Made by a program: the position numbers and the translations under genes
DNA from: Dryas octopetala
Lineage: Eukaryota > Streptophyta > Magnoliopsida > Rosales > Rosaceae
Assembly: GCA_963921425.1 (NCBI GenBank)
Contig: OY992838.1
Location: 10,602,001 to 10,666,000 of the forward strand
DNA: 64,000 bases
Direction of reading: 5' to 3'
The notes under the pieces: generated by a model
Told to the model about the DNA's origin: nothing
Database searches by the model: none
The model's input: the letters and a program-made list of their open reading frames with translations, nothing else
Part shown: positions 24,680 to 36,304 of the stretch, piece by piece
How the letters are laid out: every line of letters begins with the position of its first letter
Numbering within the stretch: the first letter of the stretch is position 1

Positions 24680-25060
24680 GAATGTTATTTACTTTTTTCT
24701 AATGTACCTTTTTCACCGACCTTCTCTTTTATTATTTTTATTTCATAATATATTTTTATAATTAGTATTATTTATTTTTTAGATCATTTTGTGAAGATCA
24801 TTTCTATAAAAAATCAATCAAATTAAAAATCGTTTGGTTATATAACTGTAATTAAATAAACAGACAATTTTTGTATCAGTTTGACTCACCGTTTATAACC
24901 AAATAATTTTTTATTTAATTAATTTTTTACATAAATGATTTTTAAAAAATAATCTAAAAAATAAATAATTTTGATTATAAAAATATATTACGAAATTAGA
25001 ATAATAATAAATAAAAAATGTGAGAAGATAGATTAGATAAGATGGATTATATTGCCCCAT
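24680..25060. mobile_element. Foldback MITE, copy 2
   Basis: Same arms as the element at 15328-15718: CTTTTATTATTTTTATTTCA, TTATTTTTTAGATCATTTTG, AAATCGTTTGGTTATATAACTG, then their reverse complements on the right. It is more A/T-decayed than copy 1 and lacks part of the centre. No coding capacity. Confidence 0.65.
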
Positions 25061-25414
25061 ATATTATATCTATAAACTGAATAATTAGGAAAACGTAAAA
25101 GGAAGAAGAGGACAGAAACCAAGGTTGTGATTAAGACAGATGAATGGTGGTTTCAGAGTTTCAGTTGAGAGAGAAAAAAGTGCAAATATAATAGCAAAGA
25201 AATTAAAATTAAATTATTAAAAAGAAGCTAGAAAATAAAATAAAAAGTTAAAAAACCAATCTAGTGCAGACTGGTGTAAATAATAGGTCATCGATCTGAT
25301 CATGAGATCACATGTGTCTGATTAGCTCTGAAATCAGTGGGTTTATCAGCTTCTTTCAGTTTCTGATCCAAGTAGTGTCCACAGAAATGCATATGGGAGG
25401 TTGCAGCCAAATTA

Positions 25415-25455
<41 letters not shown>

Positions 25456-26267
25456 AAAGCTAAGGCGGTGATCATGGAAGAAAACAAGGATAAGATGACA
25501 ATTGTGAATGAATGTACCACAACCCATATCCCCAAAAACCAGAAATTAAAATCCAAACAAAATTTAATTAATAAACAAAACAAAAAGCACCAGCTGCTTT
25601 CAGCTCTGCTCTGCATGCCATATCTATTATCTACACGTTTTGGTTACTGGACTAGGAGTTTTTCTGGGTGCTTCATCACCATACTATCATCATCACATCA
25701 CCCTCATTAAGCTAATTACAATCCAGTTTAGCTTAGCTTAATTAGCTTAAGCTCACCCTTTTATGTTAAGGGTTTCTAGGGCAATGTGAATGGGTTCATA
25801 GAGCAACAAAGAAATTGAGATAGCTGGGTTGGTAAATAATTTGCATGCTTAGAGCTCTGAATCAAACGAAGGCATTGATATGAATTAGAGCAAATTAAAT
25901 GGCCCATCAGCAACAATTGATATATTACAGTTAATTAGCACCAGAGGCAGAGACTAATATATATGAAGTAAGACAATTAAGTGATGAAGAAATAGAGAAA
26001 AATAAAGTATTGGAAGCAAGTGATGAAACCCTAGCTAAGCAAAGTTAAATTAATTATGATTAACAAGAGTAAATGAAAGGAAAATTCATTGACATTGCAA
26101 TGGCCTCTAATTTGATACGTACAACTTAATTAATTTGTGAGTACGTTGCTAATCGATGATAATGTTTGATTGGCATTAAATTAGTGGCTGATGACTGCGA
26201 TCTGTCTGGATCTTGAGCTAGCTAAGCTAAGCTAAGCTACTGAAACACTGACATGTTGTTTAATTCA

Positions 26268-27065
26268 TTAGGGTTTCTTACCGTGGGTGTGCTTGTTGTT
26301 GTGCATCCAAACCTTGAGCACATGGCGCTTCAGCCCCGTCTCGGCGCACAACTCCTCCACCGCCGCCTCGTCGTGCTTCTGAATCCGCCACCCCACCCTC
26401 TCCGCGAACTCCAGCATCTTCTCCTTCTGCTCCTGTGAGAACTTCGTCCGAAACCTCTTCTTCATTCCTCCACCGCCTCCTCCGCCGCCGCTCGAGCTCG
26501 GATTTGACACGTAGTCCTCCCCCTCCTCCCTGCTGTGGGACCCTCCCCCGCCCCCGCCCGACGCCGCCGGTAGGGCCAGGGGGCGGTGATGCTGCTGCTG
26601 CGGCGTAGAGCTCAGGTGGAGGTACCCGGATGGCGGCGCAGGACGGTAGTATGCCGCCGCGAATTGCTGCTGCTGCTGGTGGTGGAGACTGTACGGCCCT
26701 CCTCCTCCGCCGCCTTTGGGCTCTTTGCGGTGGAAGTTGCGGTGGCAGTTGCAGGCGGCGCATTTCAAGGCGTCGAGGCTGCCCTCGTCACCCGCCGGCA
26801 GAAACTCGCCGCAACCATCCACGGCGTGGCCGCCGATGGTTACGGCGTGGTTCTTGAGGCACTCCCTGTACCTGACCGCCACGTTAGCGGTCAGGGTGGT
26901 GGGGCCCCTCTTTCTAGCGGTGGACGCAGCCCTATTACCCTCTTCTCCTTCTCCACCGCCCGTGGGCCCCATTTTGGGCCTGGAGACGTCGTAACCCGGC
27001 GGTGGTCCTGTGGGAATCTCCTCCATTTGATCCTCGTCTTGGTCTTCGTGCTCGTCGAATTCCAT
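26268..27065 (-). CDS. ZHD: Zinc-finger homeodomain (ZF-HD) transcription factor
   Basis: A plant-specific nuclear DNA-binding protein of 265 aa in a single exon, as is usual for the family. The ZF-HD dimerisation finger spans about 65-115 ([20 protein letters not shown], then [17 protein letters not shown]), with the conserved Cys/His set intact. A low-complexity middle with His/Gln and glycine runs follows. The homeodomain spans about 202-262 ([20 protein letters not shown], then [11 protein letters not shown]). The tail HGKKP and the blocks PPPGYD, GYLHL and NPSSSGG resemble the Arabidopsis HB31/HB21-type subgroup. The start was chosen at [12 protein letters not shown] because the upstream in-frame extension is basic low-complexity leader. 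The leader is purine-rich. ZHD proteins act in floral and vascular development and stress responses; the role here is not determined by sequence. Confidence 0.95.
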   Translation of the reverse strand: MEFDEHEDQDEDQMEEIPTGPPPGYDVSRPKMGPTGGGEGEEGNRAASTARKRGPTTLTANVAVRYRECLKNHAVTIGGHAVDGCGEFLPAGDEGSLDALKCAACNCHRNFHRKEPKGGGGGGPYSLHHQQQQQFAAAYYRPAPPSGYLHLSSTPQQQHHRPLALPAASGGGGGGSHSREEGEDYVSNPSSSGGGGGGGGMKKRFRTKFSQEQKEKMLEFAERVGWRIQKHDEAAVEELCAETGLKRHVLKVWMHNNKHTHGKKP

Positions 27066-27179
27066 TAATCTTCTCTCTCTGTTTCTGTTTCTCTGTCTTC
27101 TCTGCCTTCTTTCTCTGTTTCTGTGTGAAGATCTACATGGCCGCCAGCTAGCTAGCAAGCTGCTGAAACCCAAAACCGC

Positions 27180-30100
27180 GAATCATCAGCAAACAGCTTG
27201 ATCCACCGGAGATATGCATACATACAAATATATACATATATTTATGAATGACTAGCCAAACAAAACGAAATGTTTGTTTCTATTACATCTAATGCGTACA
27301 TGGATATATATATATATATATATATTACGTAATAGAAATTAAAATAACAGTTCAATTTTTTCACTATTATTTATAATGGTTTTTTTTTTTTTAATTTCAG
27401 AGAATCAGAGAAGAAGATAAGAGGGAAGGAGAGAGTGTGGCCATCAATTCGCCCCTCTGCACAAAACACCTGTCTTATTAGTCTCACTCCCAAACCCTTT
27501 TCCTTTCAGTTACTTTTTACATATCTAAGCTGTTTTTATCACATTAAATAGTTCCAGGAGAAGATAATGCTTATATTCTCGGACTGTGAATCTAGATGCA
27601 TATTTAAACAATCATCAATTTTGTAGTCTTGATTTACGGTTTGTCAATATAAATATTTTATATTATTGAAGATTATTCGACATTACCAAAACGGTAGTAA
27701 TTCAAGAATTTTTATTTATTCACATTTTCTTTCGCACACACTAAATATTCTTAAATGATCACTTTCTCAATCACTCACACATCTCAAAATAGTACAAAAT
27801 TAGTACATTAAAACTAGCTAGATTTTAAAACGGGCTGTATTTTTATAAGTTTATGCATGTCCTGTTTGTATGGCATGATCCGAACACGACGCGTTAACAT
27901 ATACGAGTGAAAAAATATCAATACAAACACAACAAGTAAACATAATAGGTGAACACGACATGACCCGTTTCACCCATCCTCAATTGACTCGTTTCAACTT
28001 TCAACCCATCATATTCATTTCACACATCAACGCTCGTTTCACCGGTTACAAAAAATAAGTAAACTATAATTTGTTAACTAAAAAAACAAGTCAATAAATG
28101 AATAAACTACTAAATTAAAAAATACATTTATTCTTAACCAATCCAAACAGATTTTGTGGGTTCTCTGAAACAACCAATTAACTTAGCGGGCCGGTGATTA
28201 ACAAGTCCACATGATTTCAATACAACACGATAAGTCTCAACTCAAACACTACATTTTTCATGCATAATCATATCATATTAACAAGTCATGTACAATTGTA
28301 TCATATCTAATTAAAACTGATTGCCAATTATTGTCTTCTAATTTTATCCATAATAAGGATGCCTATTATTGGGGTTTTTTGTTAGCTAGCTTTCAACACT
28401 CCTATCATTTCCTTTAGCTAATTACATTATGGCATGCACTATGGTCCTTTTTCCTTTTTTCTTTTTTTGGTTTTCCTTTTCTGTTGAGAGTTGAGACAGT
28501 CTTTTGTTTTGTTTTCTTTCCTCGTGGTAAAAGTAAGATTTGGGAATCACTTTCTCAGTAATAGCATGAAAATGGAAAAAGAAATGGCAGAGAAAGAGGA
28601 CTACCCAGTTGGCAAATGGCAAGTATTCTCAAAACAATGATAGAGCACTGTAGCAGGGGTGATGTTTGGGAACAGGGATAAGATAGACCTGCTACCCTAT
28701 AACCCAACCAGTATTCAAATCTCACAGTATATATAGTACAGCACTAGCTACTTAGTTAGGAAAAGGACAACACTAATCACAAAAACAGATCATGTTTTAA
28801 TTAGTTTATTTTCCAACATAGAAGGAATTAATTATTATGAAATACTTAATTGTAATATAGGGCGGAAGTGTTAGGTAGGGTTGGTGGTTCAAGAATTGGG
28901 AGCAGAGATAAACTTAGGACACTGATTTTACATGGAAAATATTAAATTGTCGGCATTTCTGGGAGCTGCCTACGTGTCCTCCATTTTCAGACATCATGTT
29001 TATATATATGACGTCCTCTACCCTCAACACTTTTATATATACCTCGGGTGCTTCTATTCATTGATACCCTACAATTTCCTTTTTAAACCCTACAAATTTT
29101 TTTCAACATTTATAATCTCGTTTTACTCTTAAAAAACTCAACAAAACTACCCAATTAAGCAACCCATTACCCACAACCCGACATCTCCTCCTCCCCTGCA
29201 ACTCCAGTTCTCAATTTGTCACGCACTCCTCTAATACGTTAGGGCTTAATTTTTATATAAGAGTTCATTTTTAGTACATTGTTTATATGACATACAAATA
29301 CATTTAATTTGAACAATCTATATCTTAATAATGAAAATGTGAACTCATCAACTTTCAAGGATCAAAAAAACATTTGTGCGCCATATTGTAGAATTTTCAA
29401 AAATAAAGAAATAATGACAATGATAGTCGAATATATAGTTATATACTTTTTTCATTATTATATACTTTATAAAAAAAAAAAAAAAAGGGTTACAAGTCAT
29501 GTTGTTTGGTGACAAGTTTAATAAATTTTAGAAAGGACACAATTTTATTTGCCTACATCAGTTTTGAGGATAAGAGGGTCCTCAAGCCAAGCATTGTTCT
29601 TTTTTTATTGAACTAATTTCTTGTAAAATTATTTTTAAGGGAGACTTAAAAGATAGGTAATTTGAAGTATAGGATCAGTGGATCACGCTGTAAAATGAGT
29701 AAAGAATTATTAGCATCCTAGTAAATCATACCAAAGTGTGACTTAACATTGTTTCTTTATATCCAGGCCCAAAATAAAATATTGTTTCTCTATACACATG
29801 AATGTTTTCTTGTTAGACATTCTAGCAATATAAGTATTTTATGTTGTTATAATTAAACATCTTATATAGTTATATTGCAACACTCTTGTACAAGAAAAAA
29901 AAGAAAGAAAGATATATATGCACATAAATATTATATCATTAATTAATTAACTTTTAATTAAATGGGTGGTTCAAGTTTGTATAAAAAAAAAAGTGTGGTT
30001 TAAATTAAACAAAGCATGACTTTGTGCTTTGACTCAAAGTAAGACAACTATATATATATATATATAGGAGCTAATACTTGTGCCTTGACTCAAAGTAAAG

Positions 30101-33100
30101 CAACTATAGCACGCAGGACCTAGCTTGTGTCTTGAGTGAGAGTAAAGCAACAATAATAGGACCAGCTAGTAGTACTAACAGATCAAATACATATAAAAAT
30201 ATATTGTAAATTTGTAAGGAAACTCCGGTCAGTTTGGTAATTTTCTTTTGTTTTATTTATTTGGAAAGAGAGGGTGAGAGGAAATTGGAGAGGAGAGAAG
30301 TTAGTAGTACTCTTCAAATCATATTATAAAGTCTCACAATCACACACATGGATCATATTTCACCAACAAAACAAAAGCATATATACCCATCAATATTCAC
30401 CCACATAAAAGCATCAAAATTGGACTGGGATCCATTGGACAAAACTGCAATTAATTAATTTGGCTCAATTTTTTGAGTTTCGATCGATTGGAATTAATGC
30501 ACTGTGAATATATTTGTGATTGTGAAGATCGAAGTACTACTAGTCTAGCTACTATTACTGAGTTGTTGTTACATGTGTACGTATGGATTCATGATCAATT
30601 TGCTGACAAGAATGTCGACCGATTATGATTGAGGATGCAATGCACTCAGAAATCTGGACTTGTTTGTTAAGTGGACTGGCTCTAGCTAGTTTCTTGAGGT
30701 CCATACAACACATTTGCTAGAGCATTTTTTTATAGACATGGATATGACGATAATAACATATTAATTAAGTGATTAAACAATTTTTTATTAAATTAAAAGT
30801 AATTTTTAAAATAAAGTGAAAAAAATAAGTCGTTCAAATGATTGAATCACATTACATGTATCTTCTAACAATGCTGTCTATTTTTTTTGTGTAGAAGATG
30901 GATAATTCATTTTAAAAAAACTCTTCAAATCGTATAATATATATGATGTCTAAATTCTACGAAGTATAAACTATTTCTTAAGAAAGAAACATATATCCAT
31001 TTTATTAGTTATAGAAAGATTATTATGTGCGTCCGATACAATATTATTTACGCTCTTAAAATTGTGCGCAAAACTTAACTTACTTTTGCATGATGAGTTT
31101 TACGTACATGATTATGTTAATATCCAGTGCCAAAGATTCAACACACAATAAAAATAACTTTTTTTTTTTTTCCAGCATATATGTTTGTATGGTAATCAAC
31201 AAAGAGAAGATTAATTCATCAATATTTAAGTGAAGCTTAGCATTCAAGCCAGCGCATGTAGCAAAGAAAAGGACTCGATCGAGAGAAGGCCAACCTTGCT
31301 GAATGTTCCTTGGGACTTGAAGACAACAAGTGTCCAATGAAGAAACTAACAAACAATTAAGAGAATTGCAAAGATTGTCCTATATAGCCTACTATGAGAT
31401 CATTGAGATGCAACTCCCCAAGCAAATAATAATTTTTAATTTTTTAATTTAAGTGATTTGTCTGTGATTGAACAAATTGAGAGTTTATTTTCAAAATTTA
31501 ATTTCCTTGTTACCTAAAAGATATATTATGTTAGATAATCATAGTTGATATTATGTTAGATAATCATAGTTGATCTTAATGTGGAAATGGTAAAATTTTT
31601 AAAATATATGATGAGAGGAATATTAAATAAGGAAATGTTCATCAAATAACTCATTTTAGTCATGAGTTCACTATTTTGACCCATGTTTTGAAAACTTAAT
31701 TACAAAACCAATTAATTCTCTGAGCTTGCAAAATGACCTGAATACATGCACTTATGGAGTCATAGGTGATATATATGAATTAGATGAAGATTAAAGCACA
31801 AGGACGTACAATATATTGTCGAGTACGTGGTTAAGCACAAGTGAACAGTTCACCCCGATTGTCACACGATCAAAGATGCACACAATATCATTCTAAAGCA
31901 GAATCCATTCTGTGATCTATAACTTTAGGAACTTTTGGGCTCTATATTCATCCACAAAAAACATAAATTCTTAAAATTTTAATGTAACTAATCATATGAC
32001 TTAGAATATAGTCAGATAAATATTTTTAAAAATAGGTGATGAGAGATATAGACGTATAAAACATAACTCAAAATCAGTACATCACTCTCATATCAGGCAG
32101 CGACTGTAGTGTAGGGTACAGCTTTAGTAGTGTGTGGTGGAGGGCATGAAATTAGCTAGCTAGCTAGGACACTCGCAAGCTCCACTTACCAATAGTCCGT
32201 ACGTACTCTTGATTTTTCGTTCTGTTTCAGAAGCTTAATTTGGTTTAAAACGGTAGATATACTCATATACTCCCTCTATCTGGTGTTCTGCCTTTTGGCT
32301 TTTCAATGGATTTATGTTTGACCAAAAAAATTAAAATGTAGATTTTTTTGTTTTATTTTCTTCTTTTTCATGTTTTTGTTTCAAGCGTGGGGTTACTGTG
32401 TGAGTGAGTGAGTGAGGACCGAGGAGAGAGAGAGAGAGAGAGATGGATAGTGACTATGACAAGATGGAAAAAGGAGTACGTGGGGAGCCTTTTCATGCTT
32501 TTTGGCAGCCTTTCCATATTTTCTTCTCTACTCCTGCGGTCCTGCCATCCCAATTAATTAATATCACTCACACACACTTGGTCCTACCCATCCTTCTCCT
32601 CCTCCCACCTCATTGGATTTGGGCCCTCCCTCCTCCGATAAGAATGTGGAGTGTGTTGTCTAGAATCTCTTTAATACTAAACTAGATCGATCCAAAAACT
32701 TGTATTTTTCATTGACAAATTCTTCTTTGTTTATTATGCTAATTAGAAAAATATTATATTGTGTAAGTAATTATAAGGGTCTTGAGTCTTATAGATGTAA
32801 ATGGAAATTGAGATAAAGAATGAGTCGATTGACCTCGAAAATTCACCATGGCCAAAAACGACATAAGAATATTGTGATAACATGGATTGCCAAACCCACC
32901 TTGTTCGCACTTATAAGGGAATTCCATGTTACAAGGAAAGTAATTCAACTTACTCGATTTGATTAATCCACCAATGCATGGGATTGAGACTGTATTTGGA
33001 AAGAGCCCTTTGACATAATCTCTAAGATCAAATCATGGTCAACCTTTTTGGGCTCTGTTGAGCACAGTCTACCAGCCCAGCCCAATCTCTTATATTTTTG

Positions 33101-36100
33101 TTCTTTTATATTTTTTTATTTAGAAAACAGCTTCATAGCTGACTATTTTTGGTTGGCAACTTGGCATTGTATTTTGTTTTCTTCAAGTCACATCTGAAAT
33201 GACCATATTGAACACCACAACGTTTGGTCAGCACCAAATCAGTAAGAACAACAGAACTAACAATTTAATACAATCGACCGTAACCATAAGCTGACTTAAT
33301 AGCTGCAATTACCCGTGGATGCTATCCTACAAGGTTTAACAGTTAACATGAACAAGGCTGAATAATACTCGTACCCATCTTTATATCTTGTTGGCGATCC
33401 AAGATGAAGTCCTCCTTCTCAATTTCATCAAGAATGATCGCCGTTGGCAAATATTCTTCTTGTGAGAAATTTGACACCAACACAAACCCAATAAGTCCAT
33501 GATCAATGTAACATTAATAAACCCAATAGTTGTGTTGCCTAGTCCACAAAAGCAATTATGAAAGGATCTCTTAGCAATAGTATAGTATTGATTGTACCTA
33601 AAAATAACACTTGGGCTATTTGGGGCAAGATGGCCAAGAAGTGTTGTTGGGCCATATCTATTAAAAATTCCATTAAAAGTTGATCACATGATCACGTTTT
33701 GGCTCATTCGGATTGGGCGGGTTAGCAAGGTTGGGTGGGTTGATGCCCACCTCTAACGATTATTACTCTCTGCACTATTCAGACTATCTTAAGAGTTAAG
33801 ACCCATATATAACTATAATTCTTAATAATTACTATGAAAGGCCGGAGTGCCAAAAATTATTGATCGTTCACCCTCCACTTAAACGACAGCGTTTGGTTGT
33901 GACATGTATTTAGGATACAAATTTGAGATCCCTAGTAGCACTCATGAATGACAAACTGTGATGGGTCGGTTCCTAATCATCTTGGACTCTTGGGCCTCTT
34001 GTAGTCTTGCCCTATTTAATTGGTAGCATTAAAAAAGCCTTAAAGCCTGCCCGACATAAAACTTTGGTTTCTTGTTAGCTTAGCTGAAAGTAATTATTAT
34101 GGTTTCTTGTTATCTTAGCTCAAAATAATTTAAAATTTTCCACAGAGGACATGAGAGAATGAAAAAAATAAAATTAAAAGAAAGGAACGTCCACGGTCAA
34201 CCATCTAAAACTTATATTTAAAATAAAAATAAGAGACTAAATATTAGTTAGATAAATTTATTTATTCATGGGAGAAGAAGAGTAAGAGGAGTGTATTCAA
34301 TTAGGATTTTAATGAAATTTTGTAGAGTTTTTAAAAGTAATTGACTTTGGTAGAGTTAATAGATTGTAAATGACTTTCATAAACTCCACATAAACTTTGA
34401 CAAAATTTTATTTAGAGTTTTAACAAAGCTTGCTTGACTTTTTTTCATAGATTTTGATGGATTTTTATTGACTTCTAATAACTTTGATATAATTTTTTAT
34501 TGTTTATTTTAAGATTTTTTTTAATATGTTTTTTATTTTTTTGTCCTCCATGAGTGTGTGGAATGAGAATGAGCTTCAAAACTGAGATGCATGCTTAAAG
34601 TGCCCCATGCTGTGTTGGGAACGTCTTGTTAGCTTAGCTCAAAATAATTTAAAATTTTCCACAGAGGACATGAAAGAATGAAAAAAATAAAATTAAAAGA
34701 AAGGAACGTCCATGGTCAACCATCTAAAACTTATATTTAAAATAAAAATAAGAGACTAAATATTAGTTTGATAAATTTATTTATTCATGGAAGAAGAAGG
34801 GTAAGACTCGAATTTCTATTGTGGCCATGTATGTGAGAGTAAAATATTTTACGGTGGTTAGAAATCATTAGAAATTAGTTTGATGATTTAATTGAAGAAA
34901 AAAAAATTGCATATGTCAGCTCTTATTGAATCAACTATTTGGCTTATTTGTGAGATATAGGTAGTTAGGAAGTGGTTGTTGACAATTTAAAAACAGTAGG
35001 CCAAACAGATTCAATAATTTTATGGTCAAATGTATGAATTGGCTTATTTTATTTGATAAGTTGAACTTGAATGAACTAGACATTGATTGGGCTGTTGCAG
35101 GCTTAGTTATTTGGACAAGTTGGTTGGTTTATTTGGGAAAAAAAATATATGTATAAAAGAATTAACTGACTTTGTTAATAAATGAAATGTTTTCTTTTTA
35201 TTACATCCATGTTCAAACTTAGAATCTAAACTTTTTTATTCACTTAAACTAAAACTTTGGATAAGAATGAGAAGATTTTAAGTTAACTATAAAAAAAAAA
35301 AAGAAGAATGTTATTTGGTACTCACATTTAGGCATATCAATCAAAATTACAACATTGCATACATTTACCGGGTTATCAATATAGTTTCTTATGGTTATGG
35401 TGATATTGGGCATAAGAAAGATAATTAAGAAAAGTAGAAATGCTATATTACTTCTCATTTTCTTATAGATTTCAATTTTTTATTTTTGGTTTAAAAAACG
35501 AGTAATTGATGTTCAACATTCTATAATAGATGTATTTCTCTCAAATCTATTCTAACAAAAAATAAAATAAAATTATAAAATCCACTCTTCCCCTTTTCAA
35601 TCTAGTTTAAAGATTGATTGAAATGGATGTTTCATATTAATTAATTCAGTTGACATCCATGAACTTCACCAAAAATGAGTAAAGTTAACTCACCATGCAA
35701 AAAATGTGATGACAATTATATTGCATCAAATCATGATTAGGATGGTATGATTAATCATTGAGTCACATGAAAGTATTGTATCTTCTAAGTCCCCCAAAAA
35801 ACATTAACCTTTTTTTTTTAAAGTTTGGATTAAAAAAGAGATGACATGGCCCACGTGGGACCCACAAAAAAGAAGCATCCAATGAGAGTTGTACAAATCA
35901 GTATTACACCAAGCCCCTATCATGATTCATACCCTTAAAGTCAAAACTTGTACCGTAAATCCGGAACCGTAAAACGAGCACCTAATTATGATAATTCAAT
36001 AGCCGCGAAAACGCCGTCGGATCGAGGCCACACGGCGTCGTATTGGAACAGTCCAAGTGAAAAACCGGCTTAACTGCCTGAATTTGACAGCGGGTAAAAA
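27180..36100. other. Nine-kilobase gene-free stretch upstream of the ZF-HD and NDL genes
   Basis: No gene supported; open frames are short and lack domains. It contains an AT microsatellite (27307-27327) and a transposon-like patch at 27830-28250 with GGTGAACACGACATGACCCG and CGTTTCAC words. It also holds three diverged repeats at 30017-30165, a 25-bp tandem pair at 31520-31572, CTAGCTAGCTAG at 32153-32166, and a 182-bp direct duplication at 34106-34807. A transposon-like GGGCGGGTTAGC patch lies near 33710-33770. Confidence 0.5.
34106..34807. repeat. 182-bp direct duplication flanking a ~340-bp spacer
   Basis: Copies at 34106-34286 and 34625-34807 are about 97% identical; I count about six substitutions and a 2-nt indel. 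Both start CTTGTTA and share CCACAGAGGACATGA and AGGAACGTCCA. A shorter extra copy of the left edge lies at about 34070-34095. The spacer opens with AGTGTATTCAATTAGGATTT, a sequence seen at MITE ends. I found no tRNA primer-binding site or TG...CA ends, so a TRIM element is not supported. Confidence 0.7.
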
Positions 36101-36241
36101 ATTAACGACTCGATTCCGTTAGTACGGATAGGCGTGGGAGCGTCGGTGGTCGTTAACCGCAGGTTATTTTTTGCGGTTAAGAGAGAGAGAGAGAATTGCT
36201 TTGTATATAAGCCACACCGAAGCCGAAGGCCTACGTTTTCT

Positions 36242-36244
<3 letters not shown>

Positions 36245-36272
<28 letters not shown>
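36245..36272. repeat. AG microsatellite in the NDL 5' leader
   Basis: About 14 AG units end 32 nt upstream of the NDL ATG. A shorter tract is at 36180-36194. This repeats the arrangement seen in the AFB leader. Confidence 0.75.
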
Positions 36273-36274
<2 letters not shown>

Positions 36275-36304
36275 CTCTGTTGGGAGACGCGCAGAGAGCT
36301 AGCC

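Larger units (their letters stand above)
20660..26200. other. Gene-free intergenic stretch
   Basis: No gene supported. Besides listed elements, 22255-22625 carries GGGCCGGCCC, GGCACGGCACGAGCACGA and AGCACGA words typical of a degraded plant transposon edge. The interval 25080-26200 has a GA microsatellite (25419-25453) and AAGCTAAGC repeats near 26221. It forms the downstream side of the minus-strand ZF-HD gene. Confidence 0.45.

Noticed and set aside
26278-27068. Long frames on both strands overlapping the ZF-HD gene
   Set aside because: Arg/Gly or Pro-rich shadows of a GC-rich coding exon; only one frame carries the zinc finger and homeodomain.
22255-28250. Intact autonomous transposon or retrotransposon
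   Set aside because: Only edge-like words (GGGCCGGCCC, GAACACGACATGACCCG) are present; no transposase, reverse transcriptase or integrase motif is in any frame.
34106-34807. TRIM retrotransposon
   Set aside because: No TG...CA ends, no tRNA primer-binding site after the left repeat and no polypurine tract before the right one.
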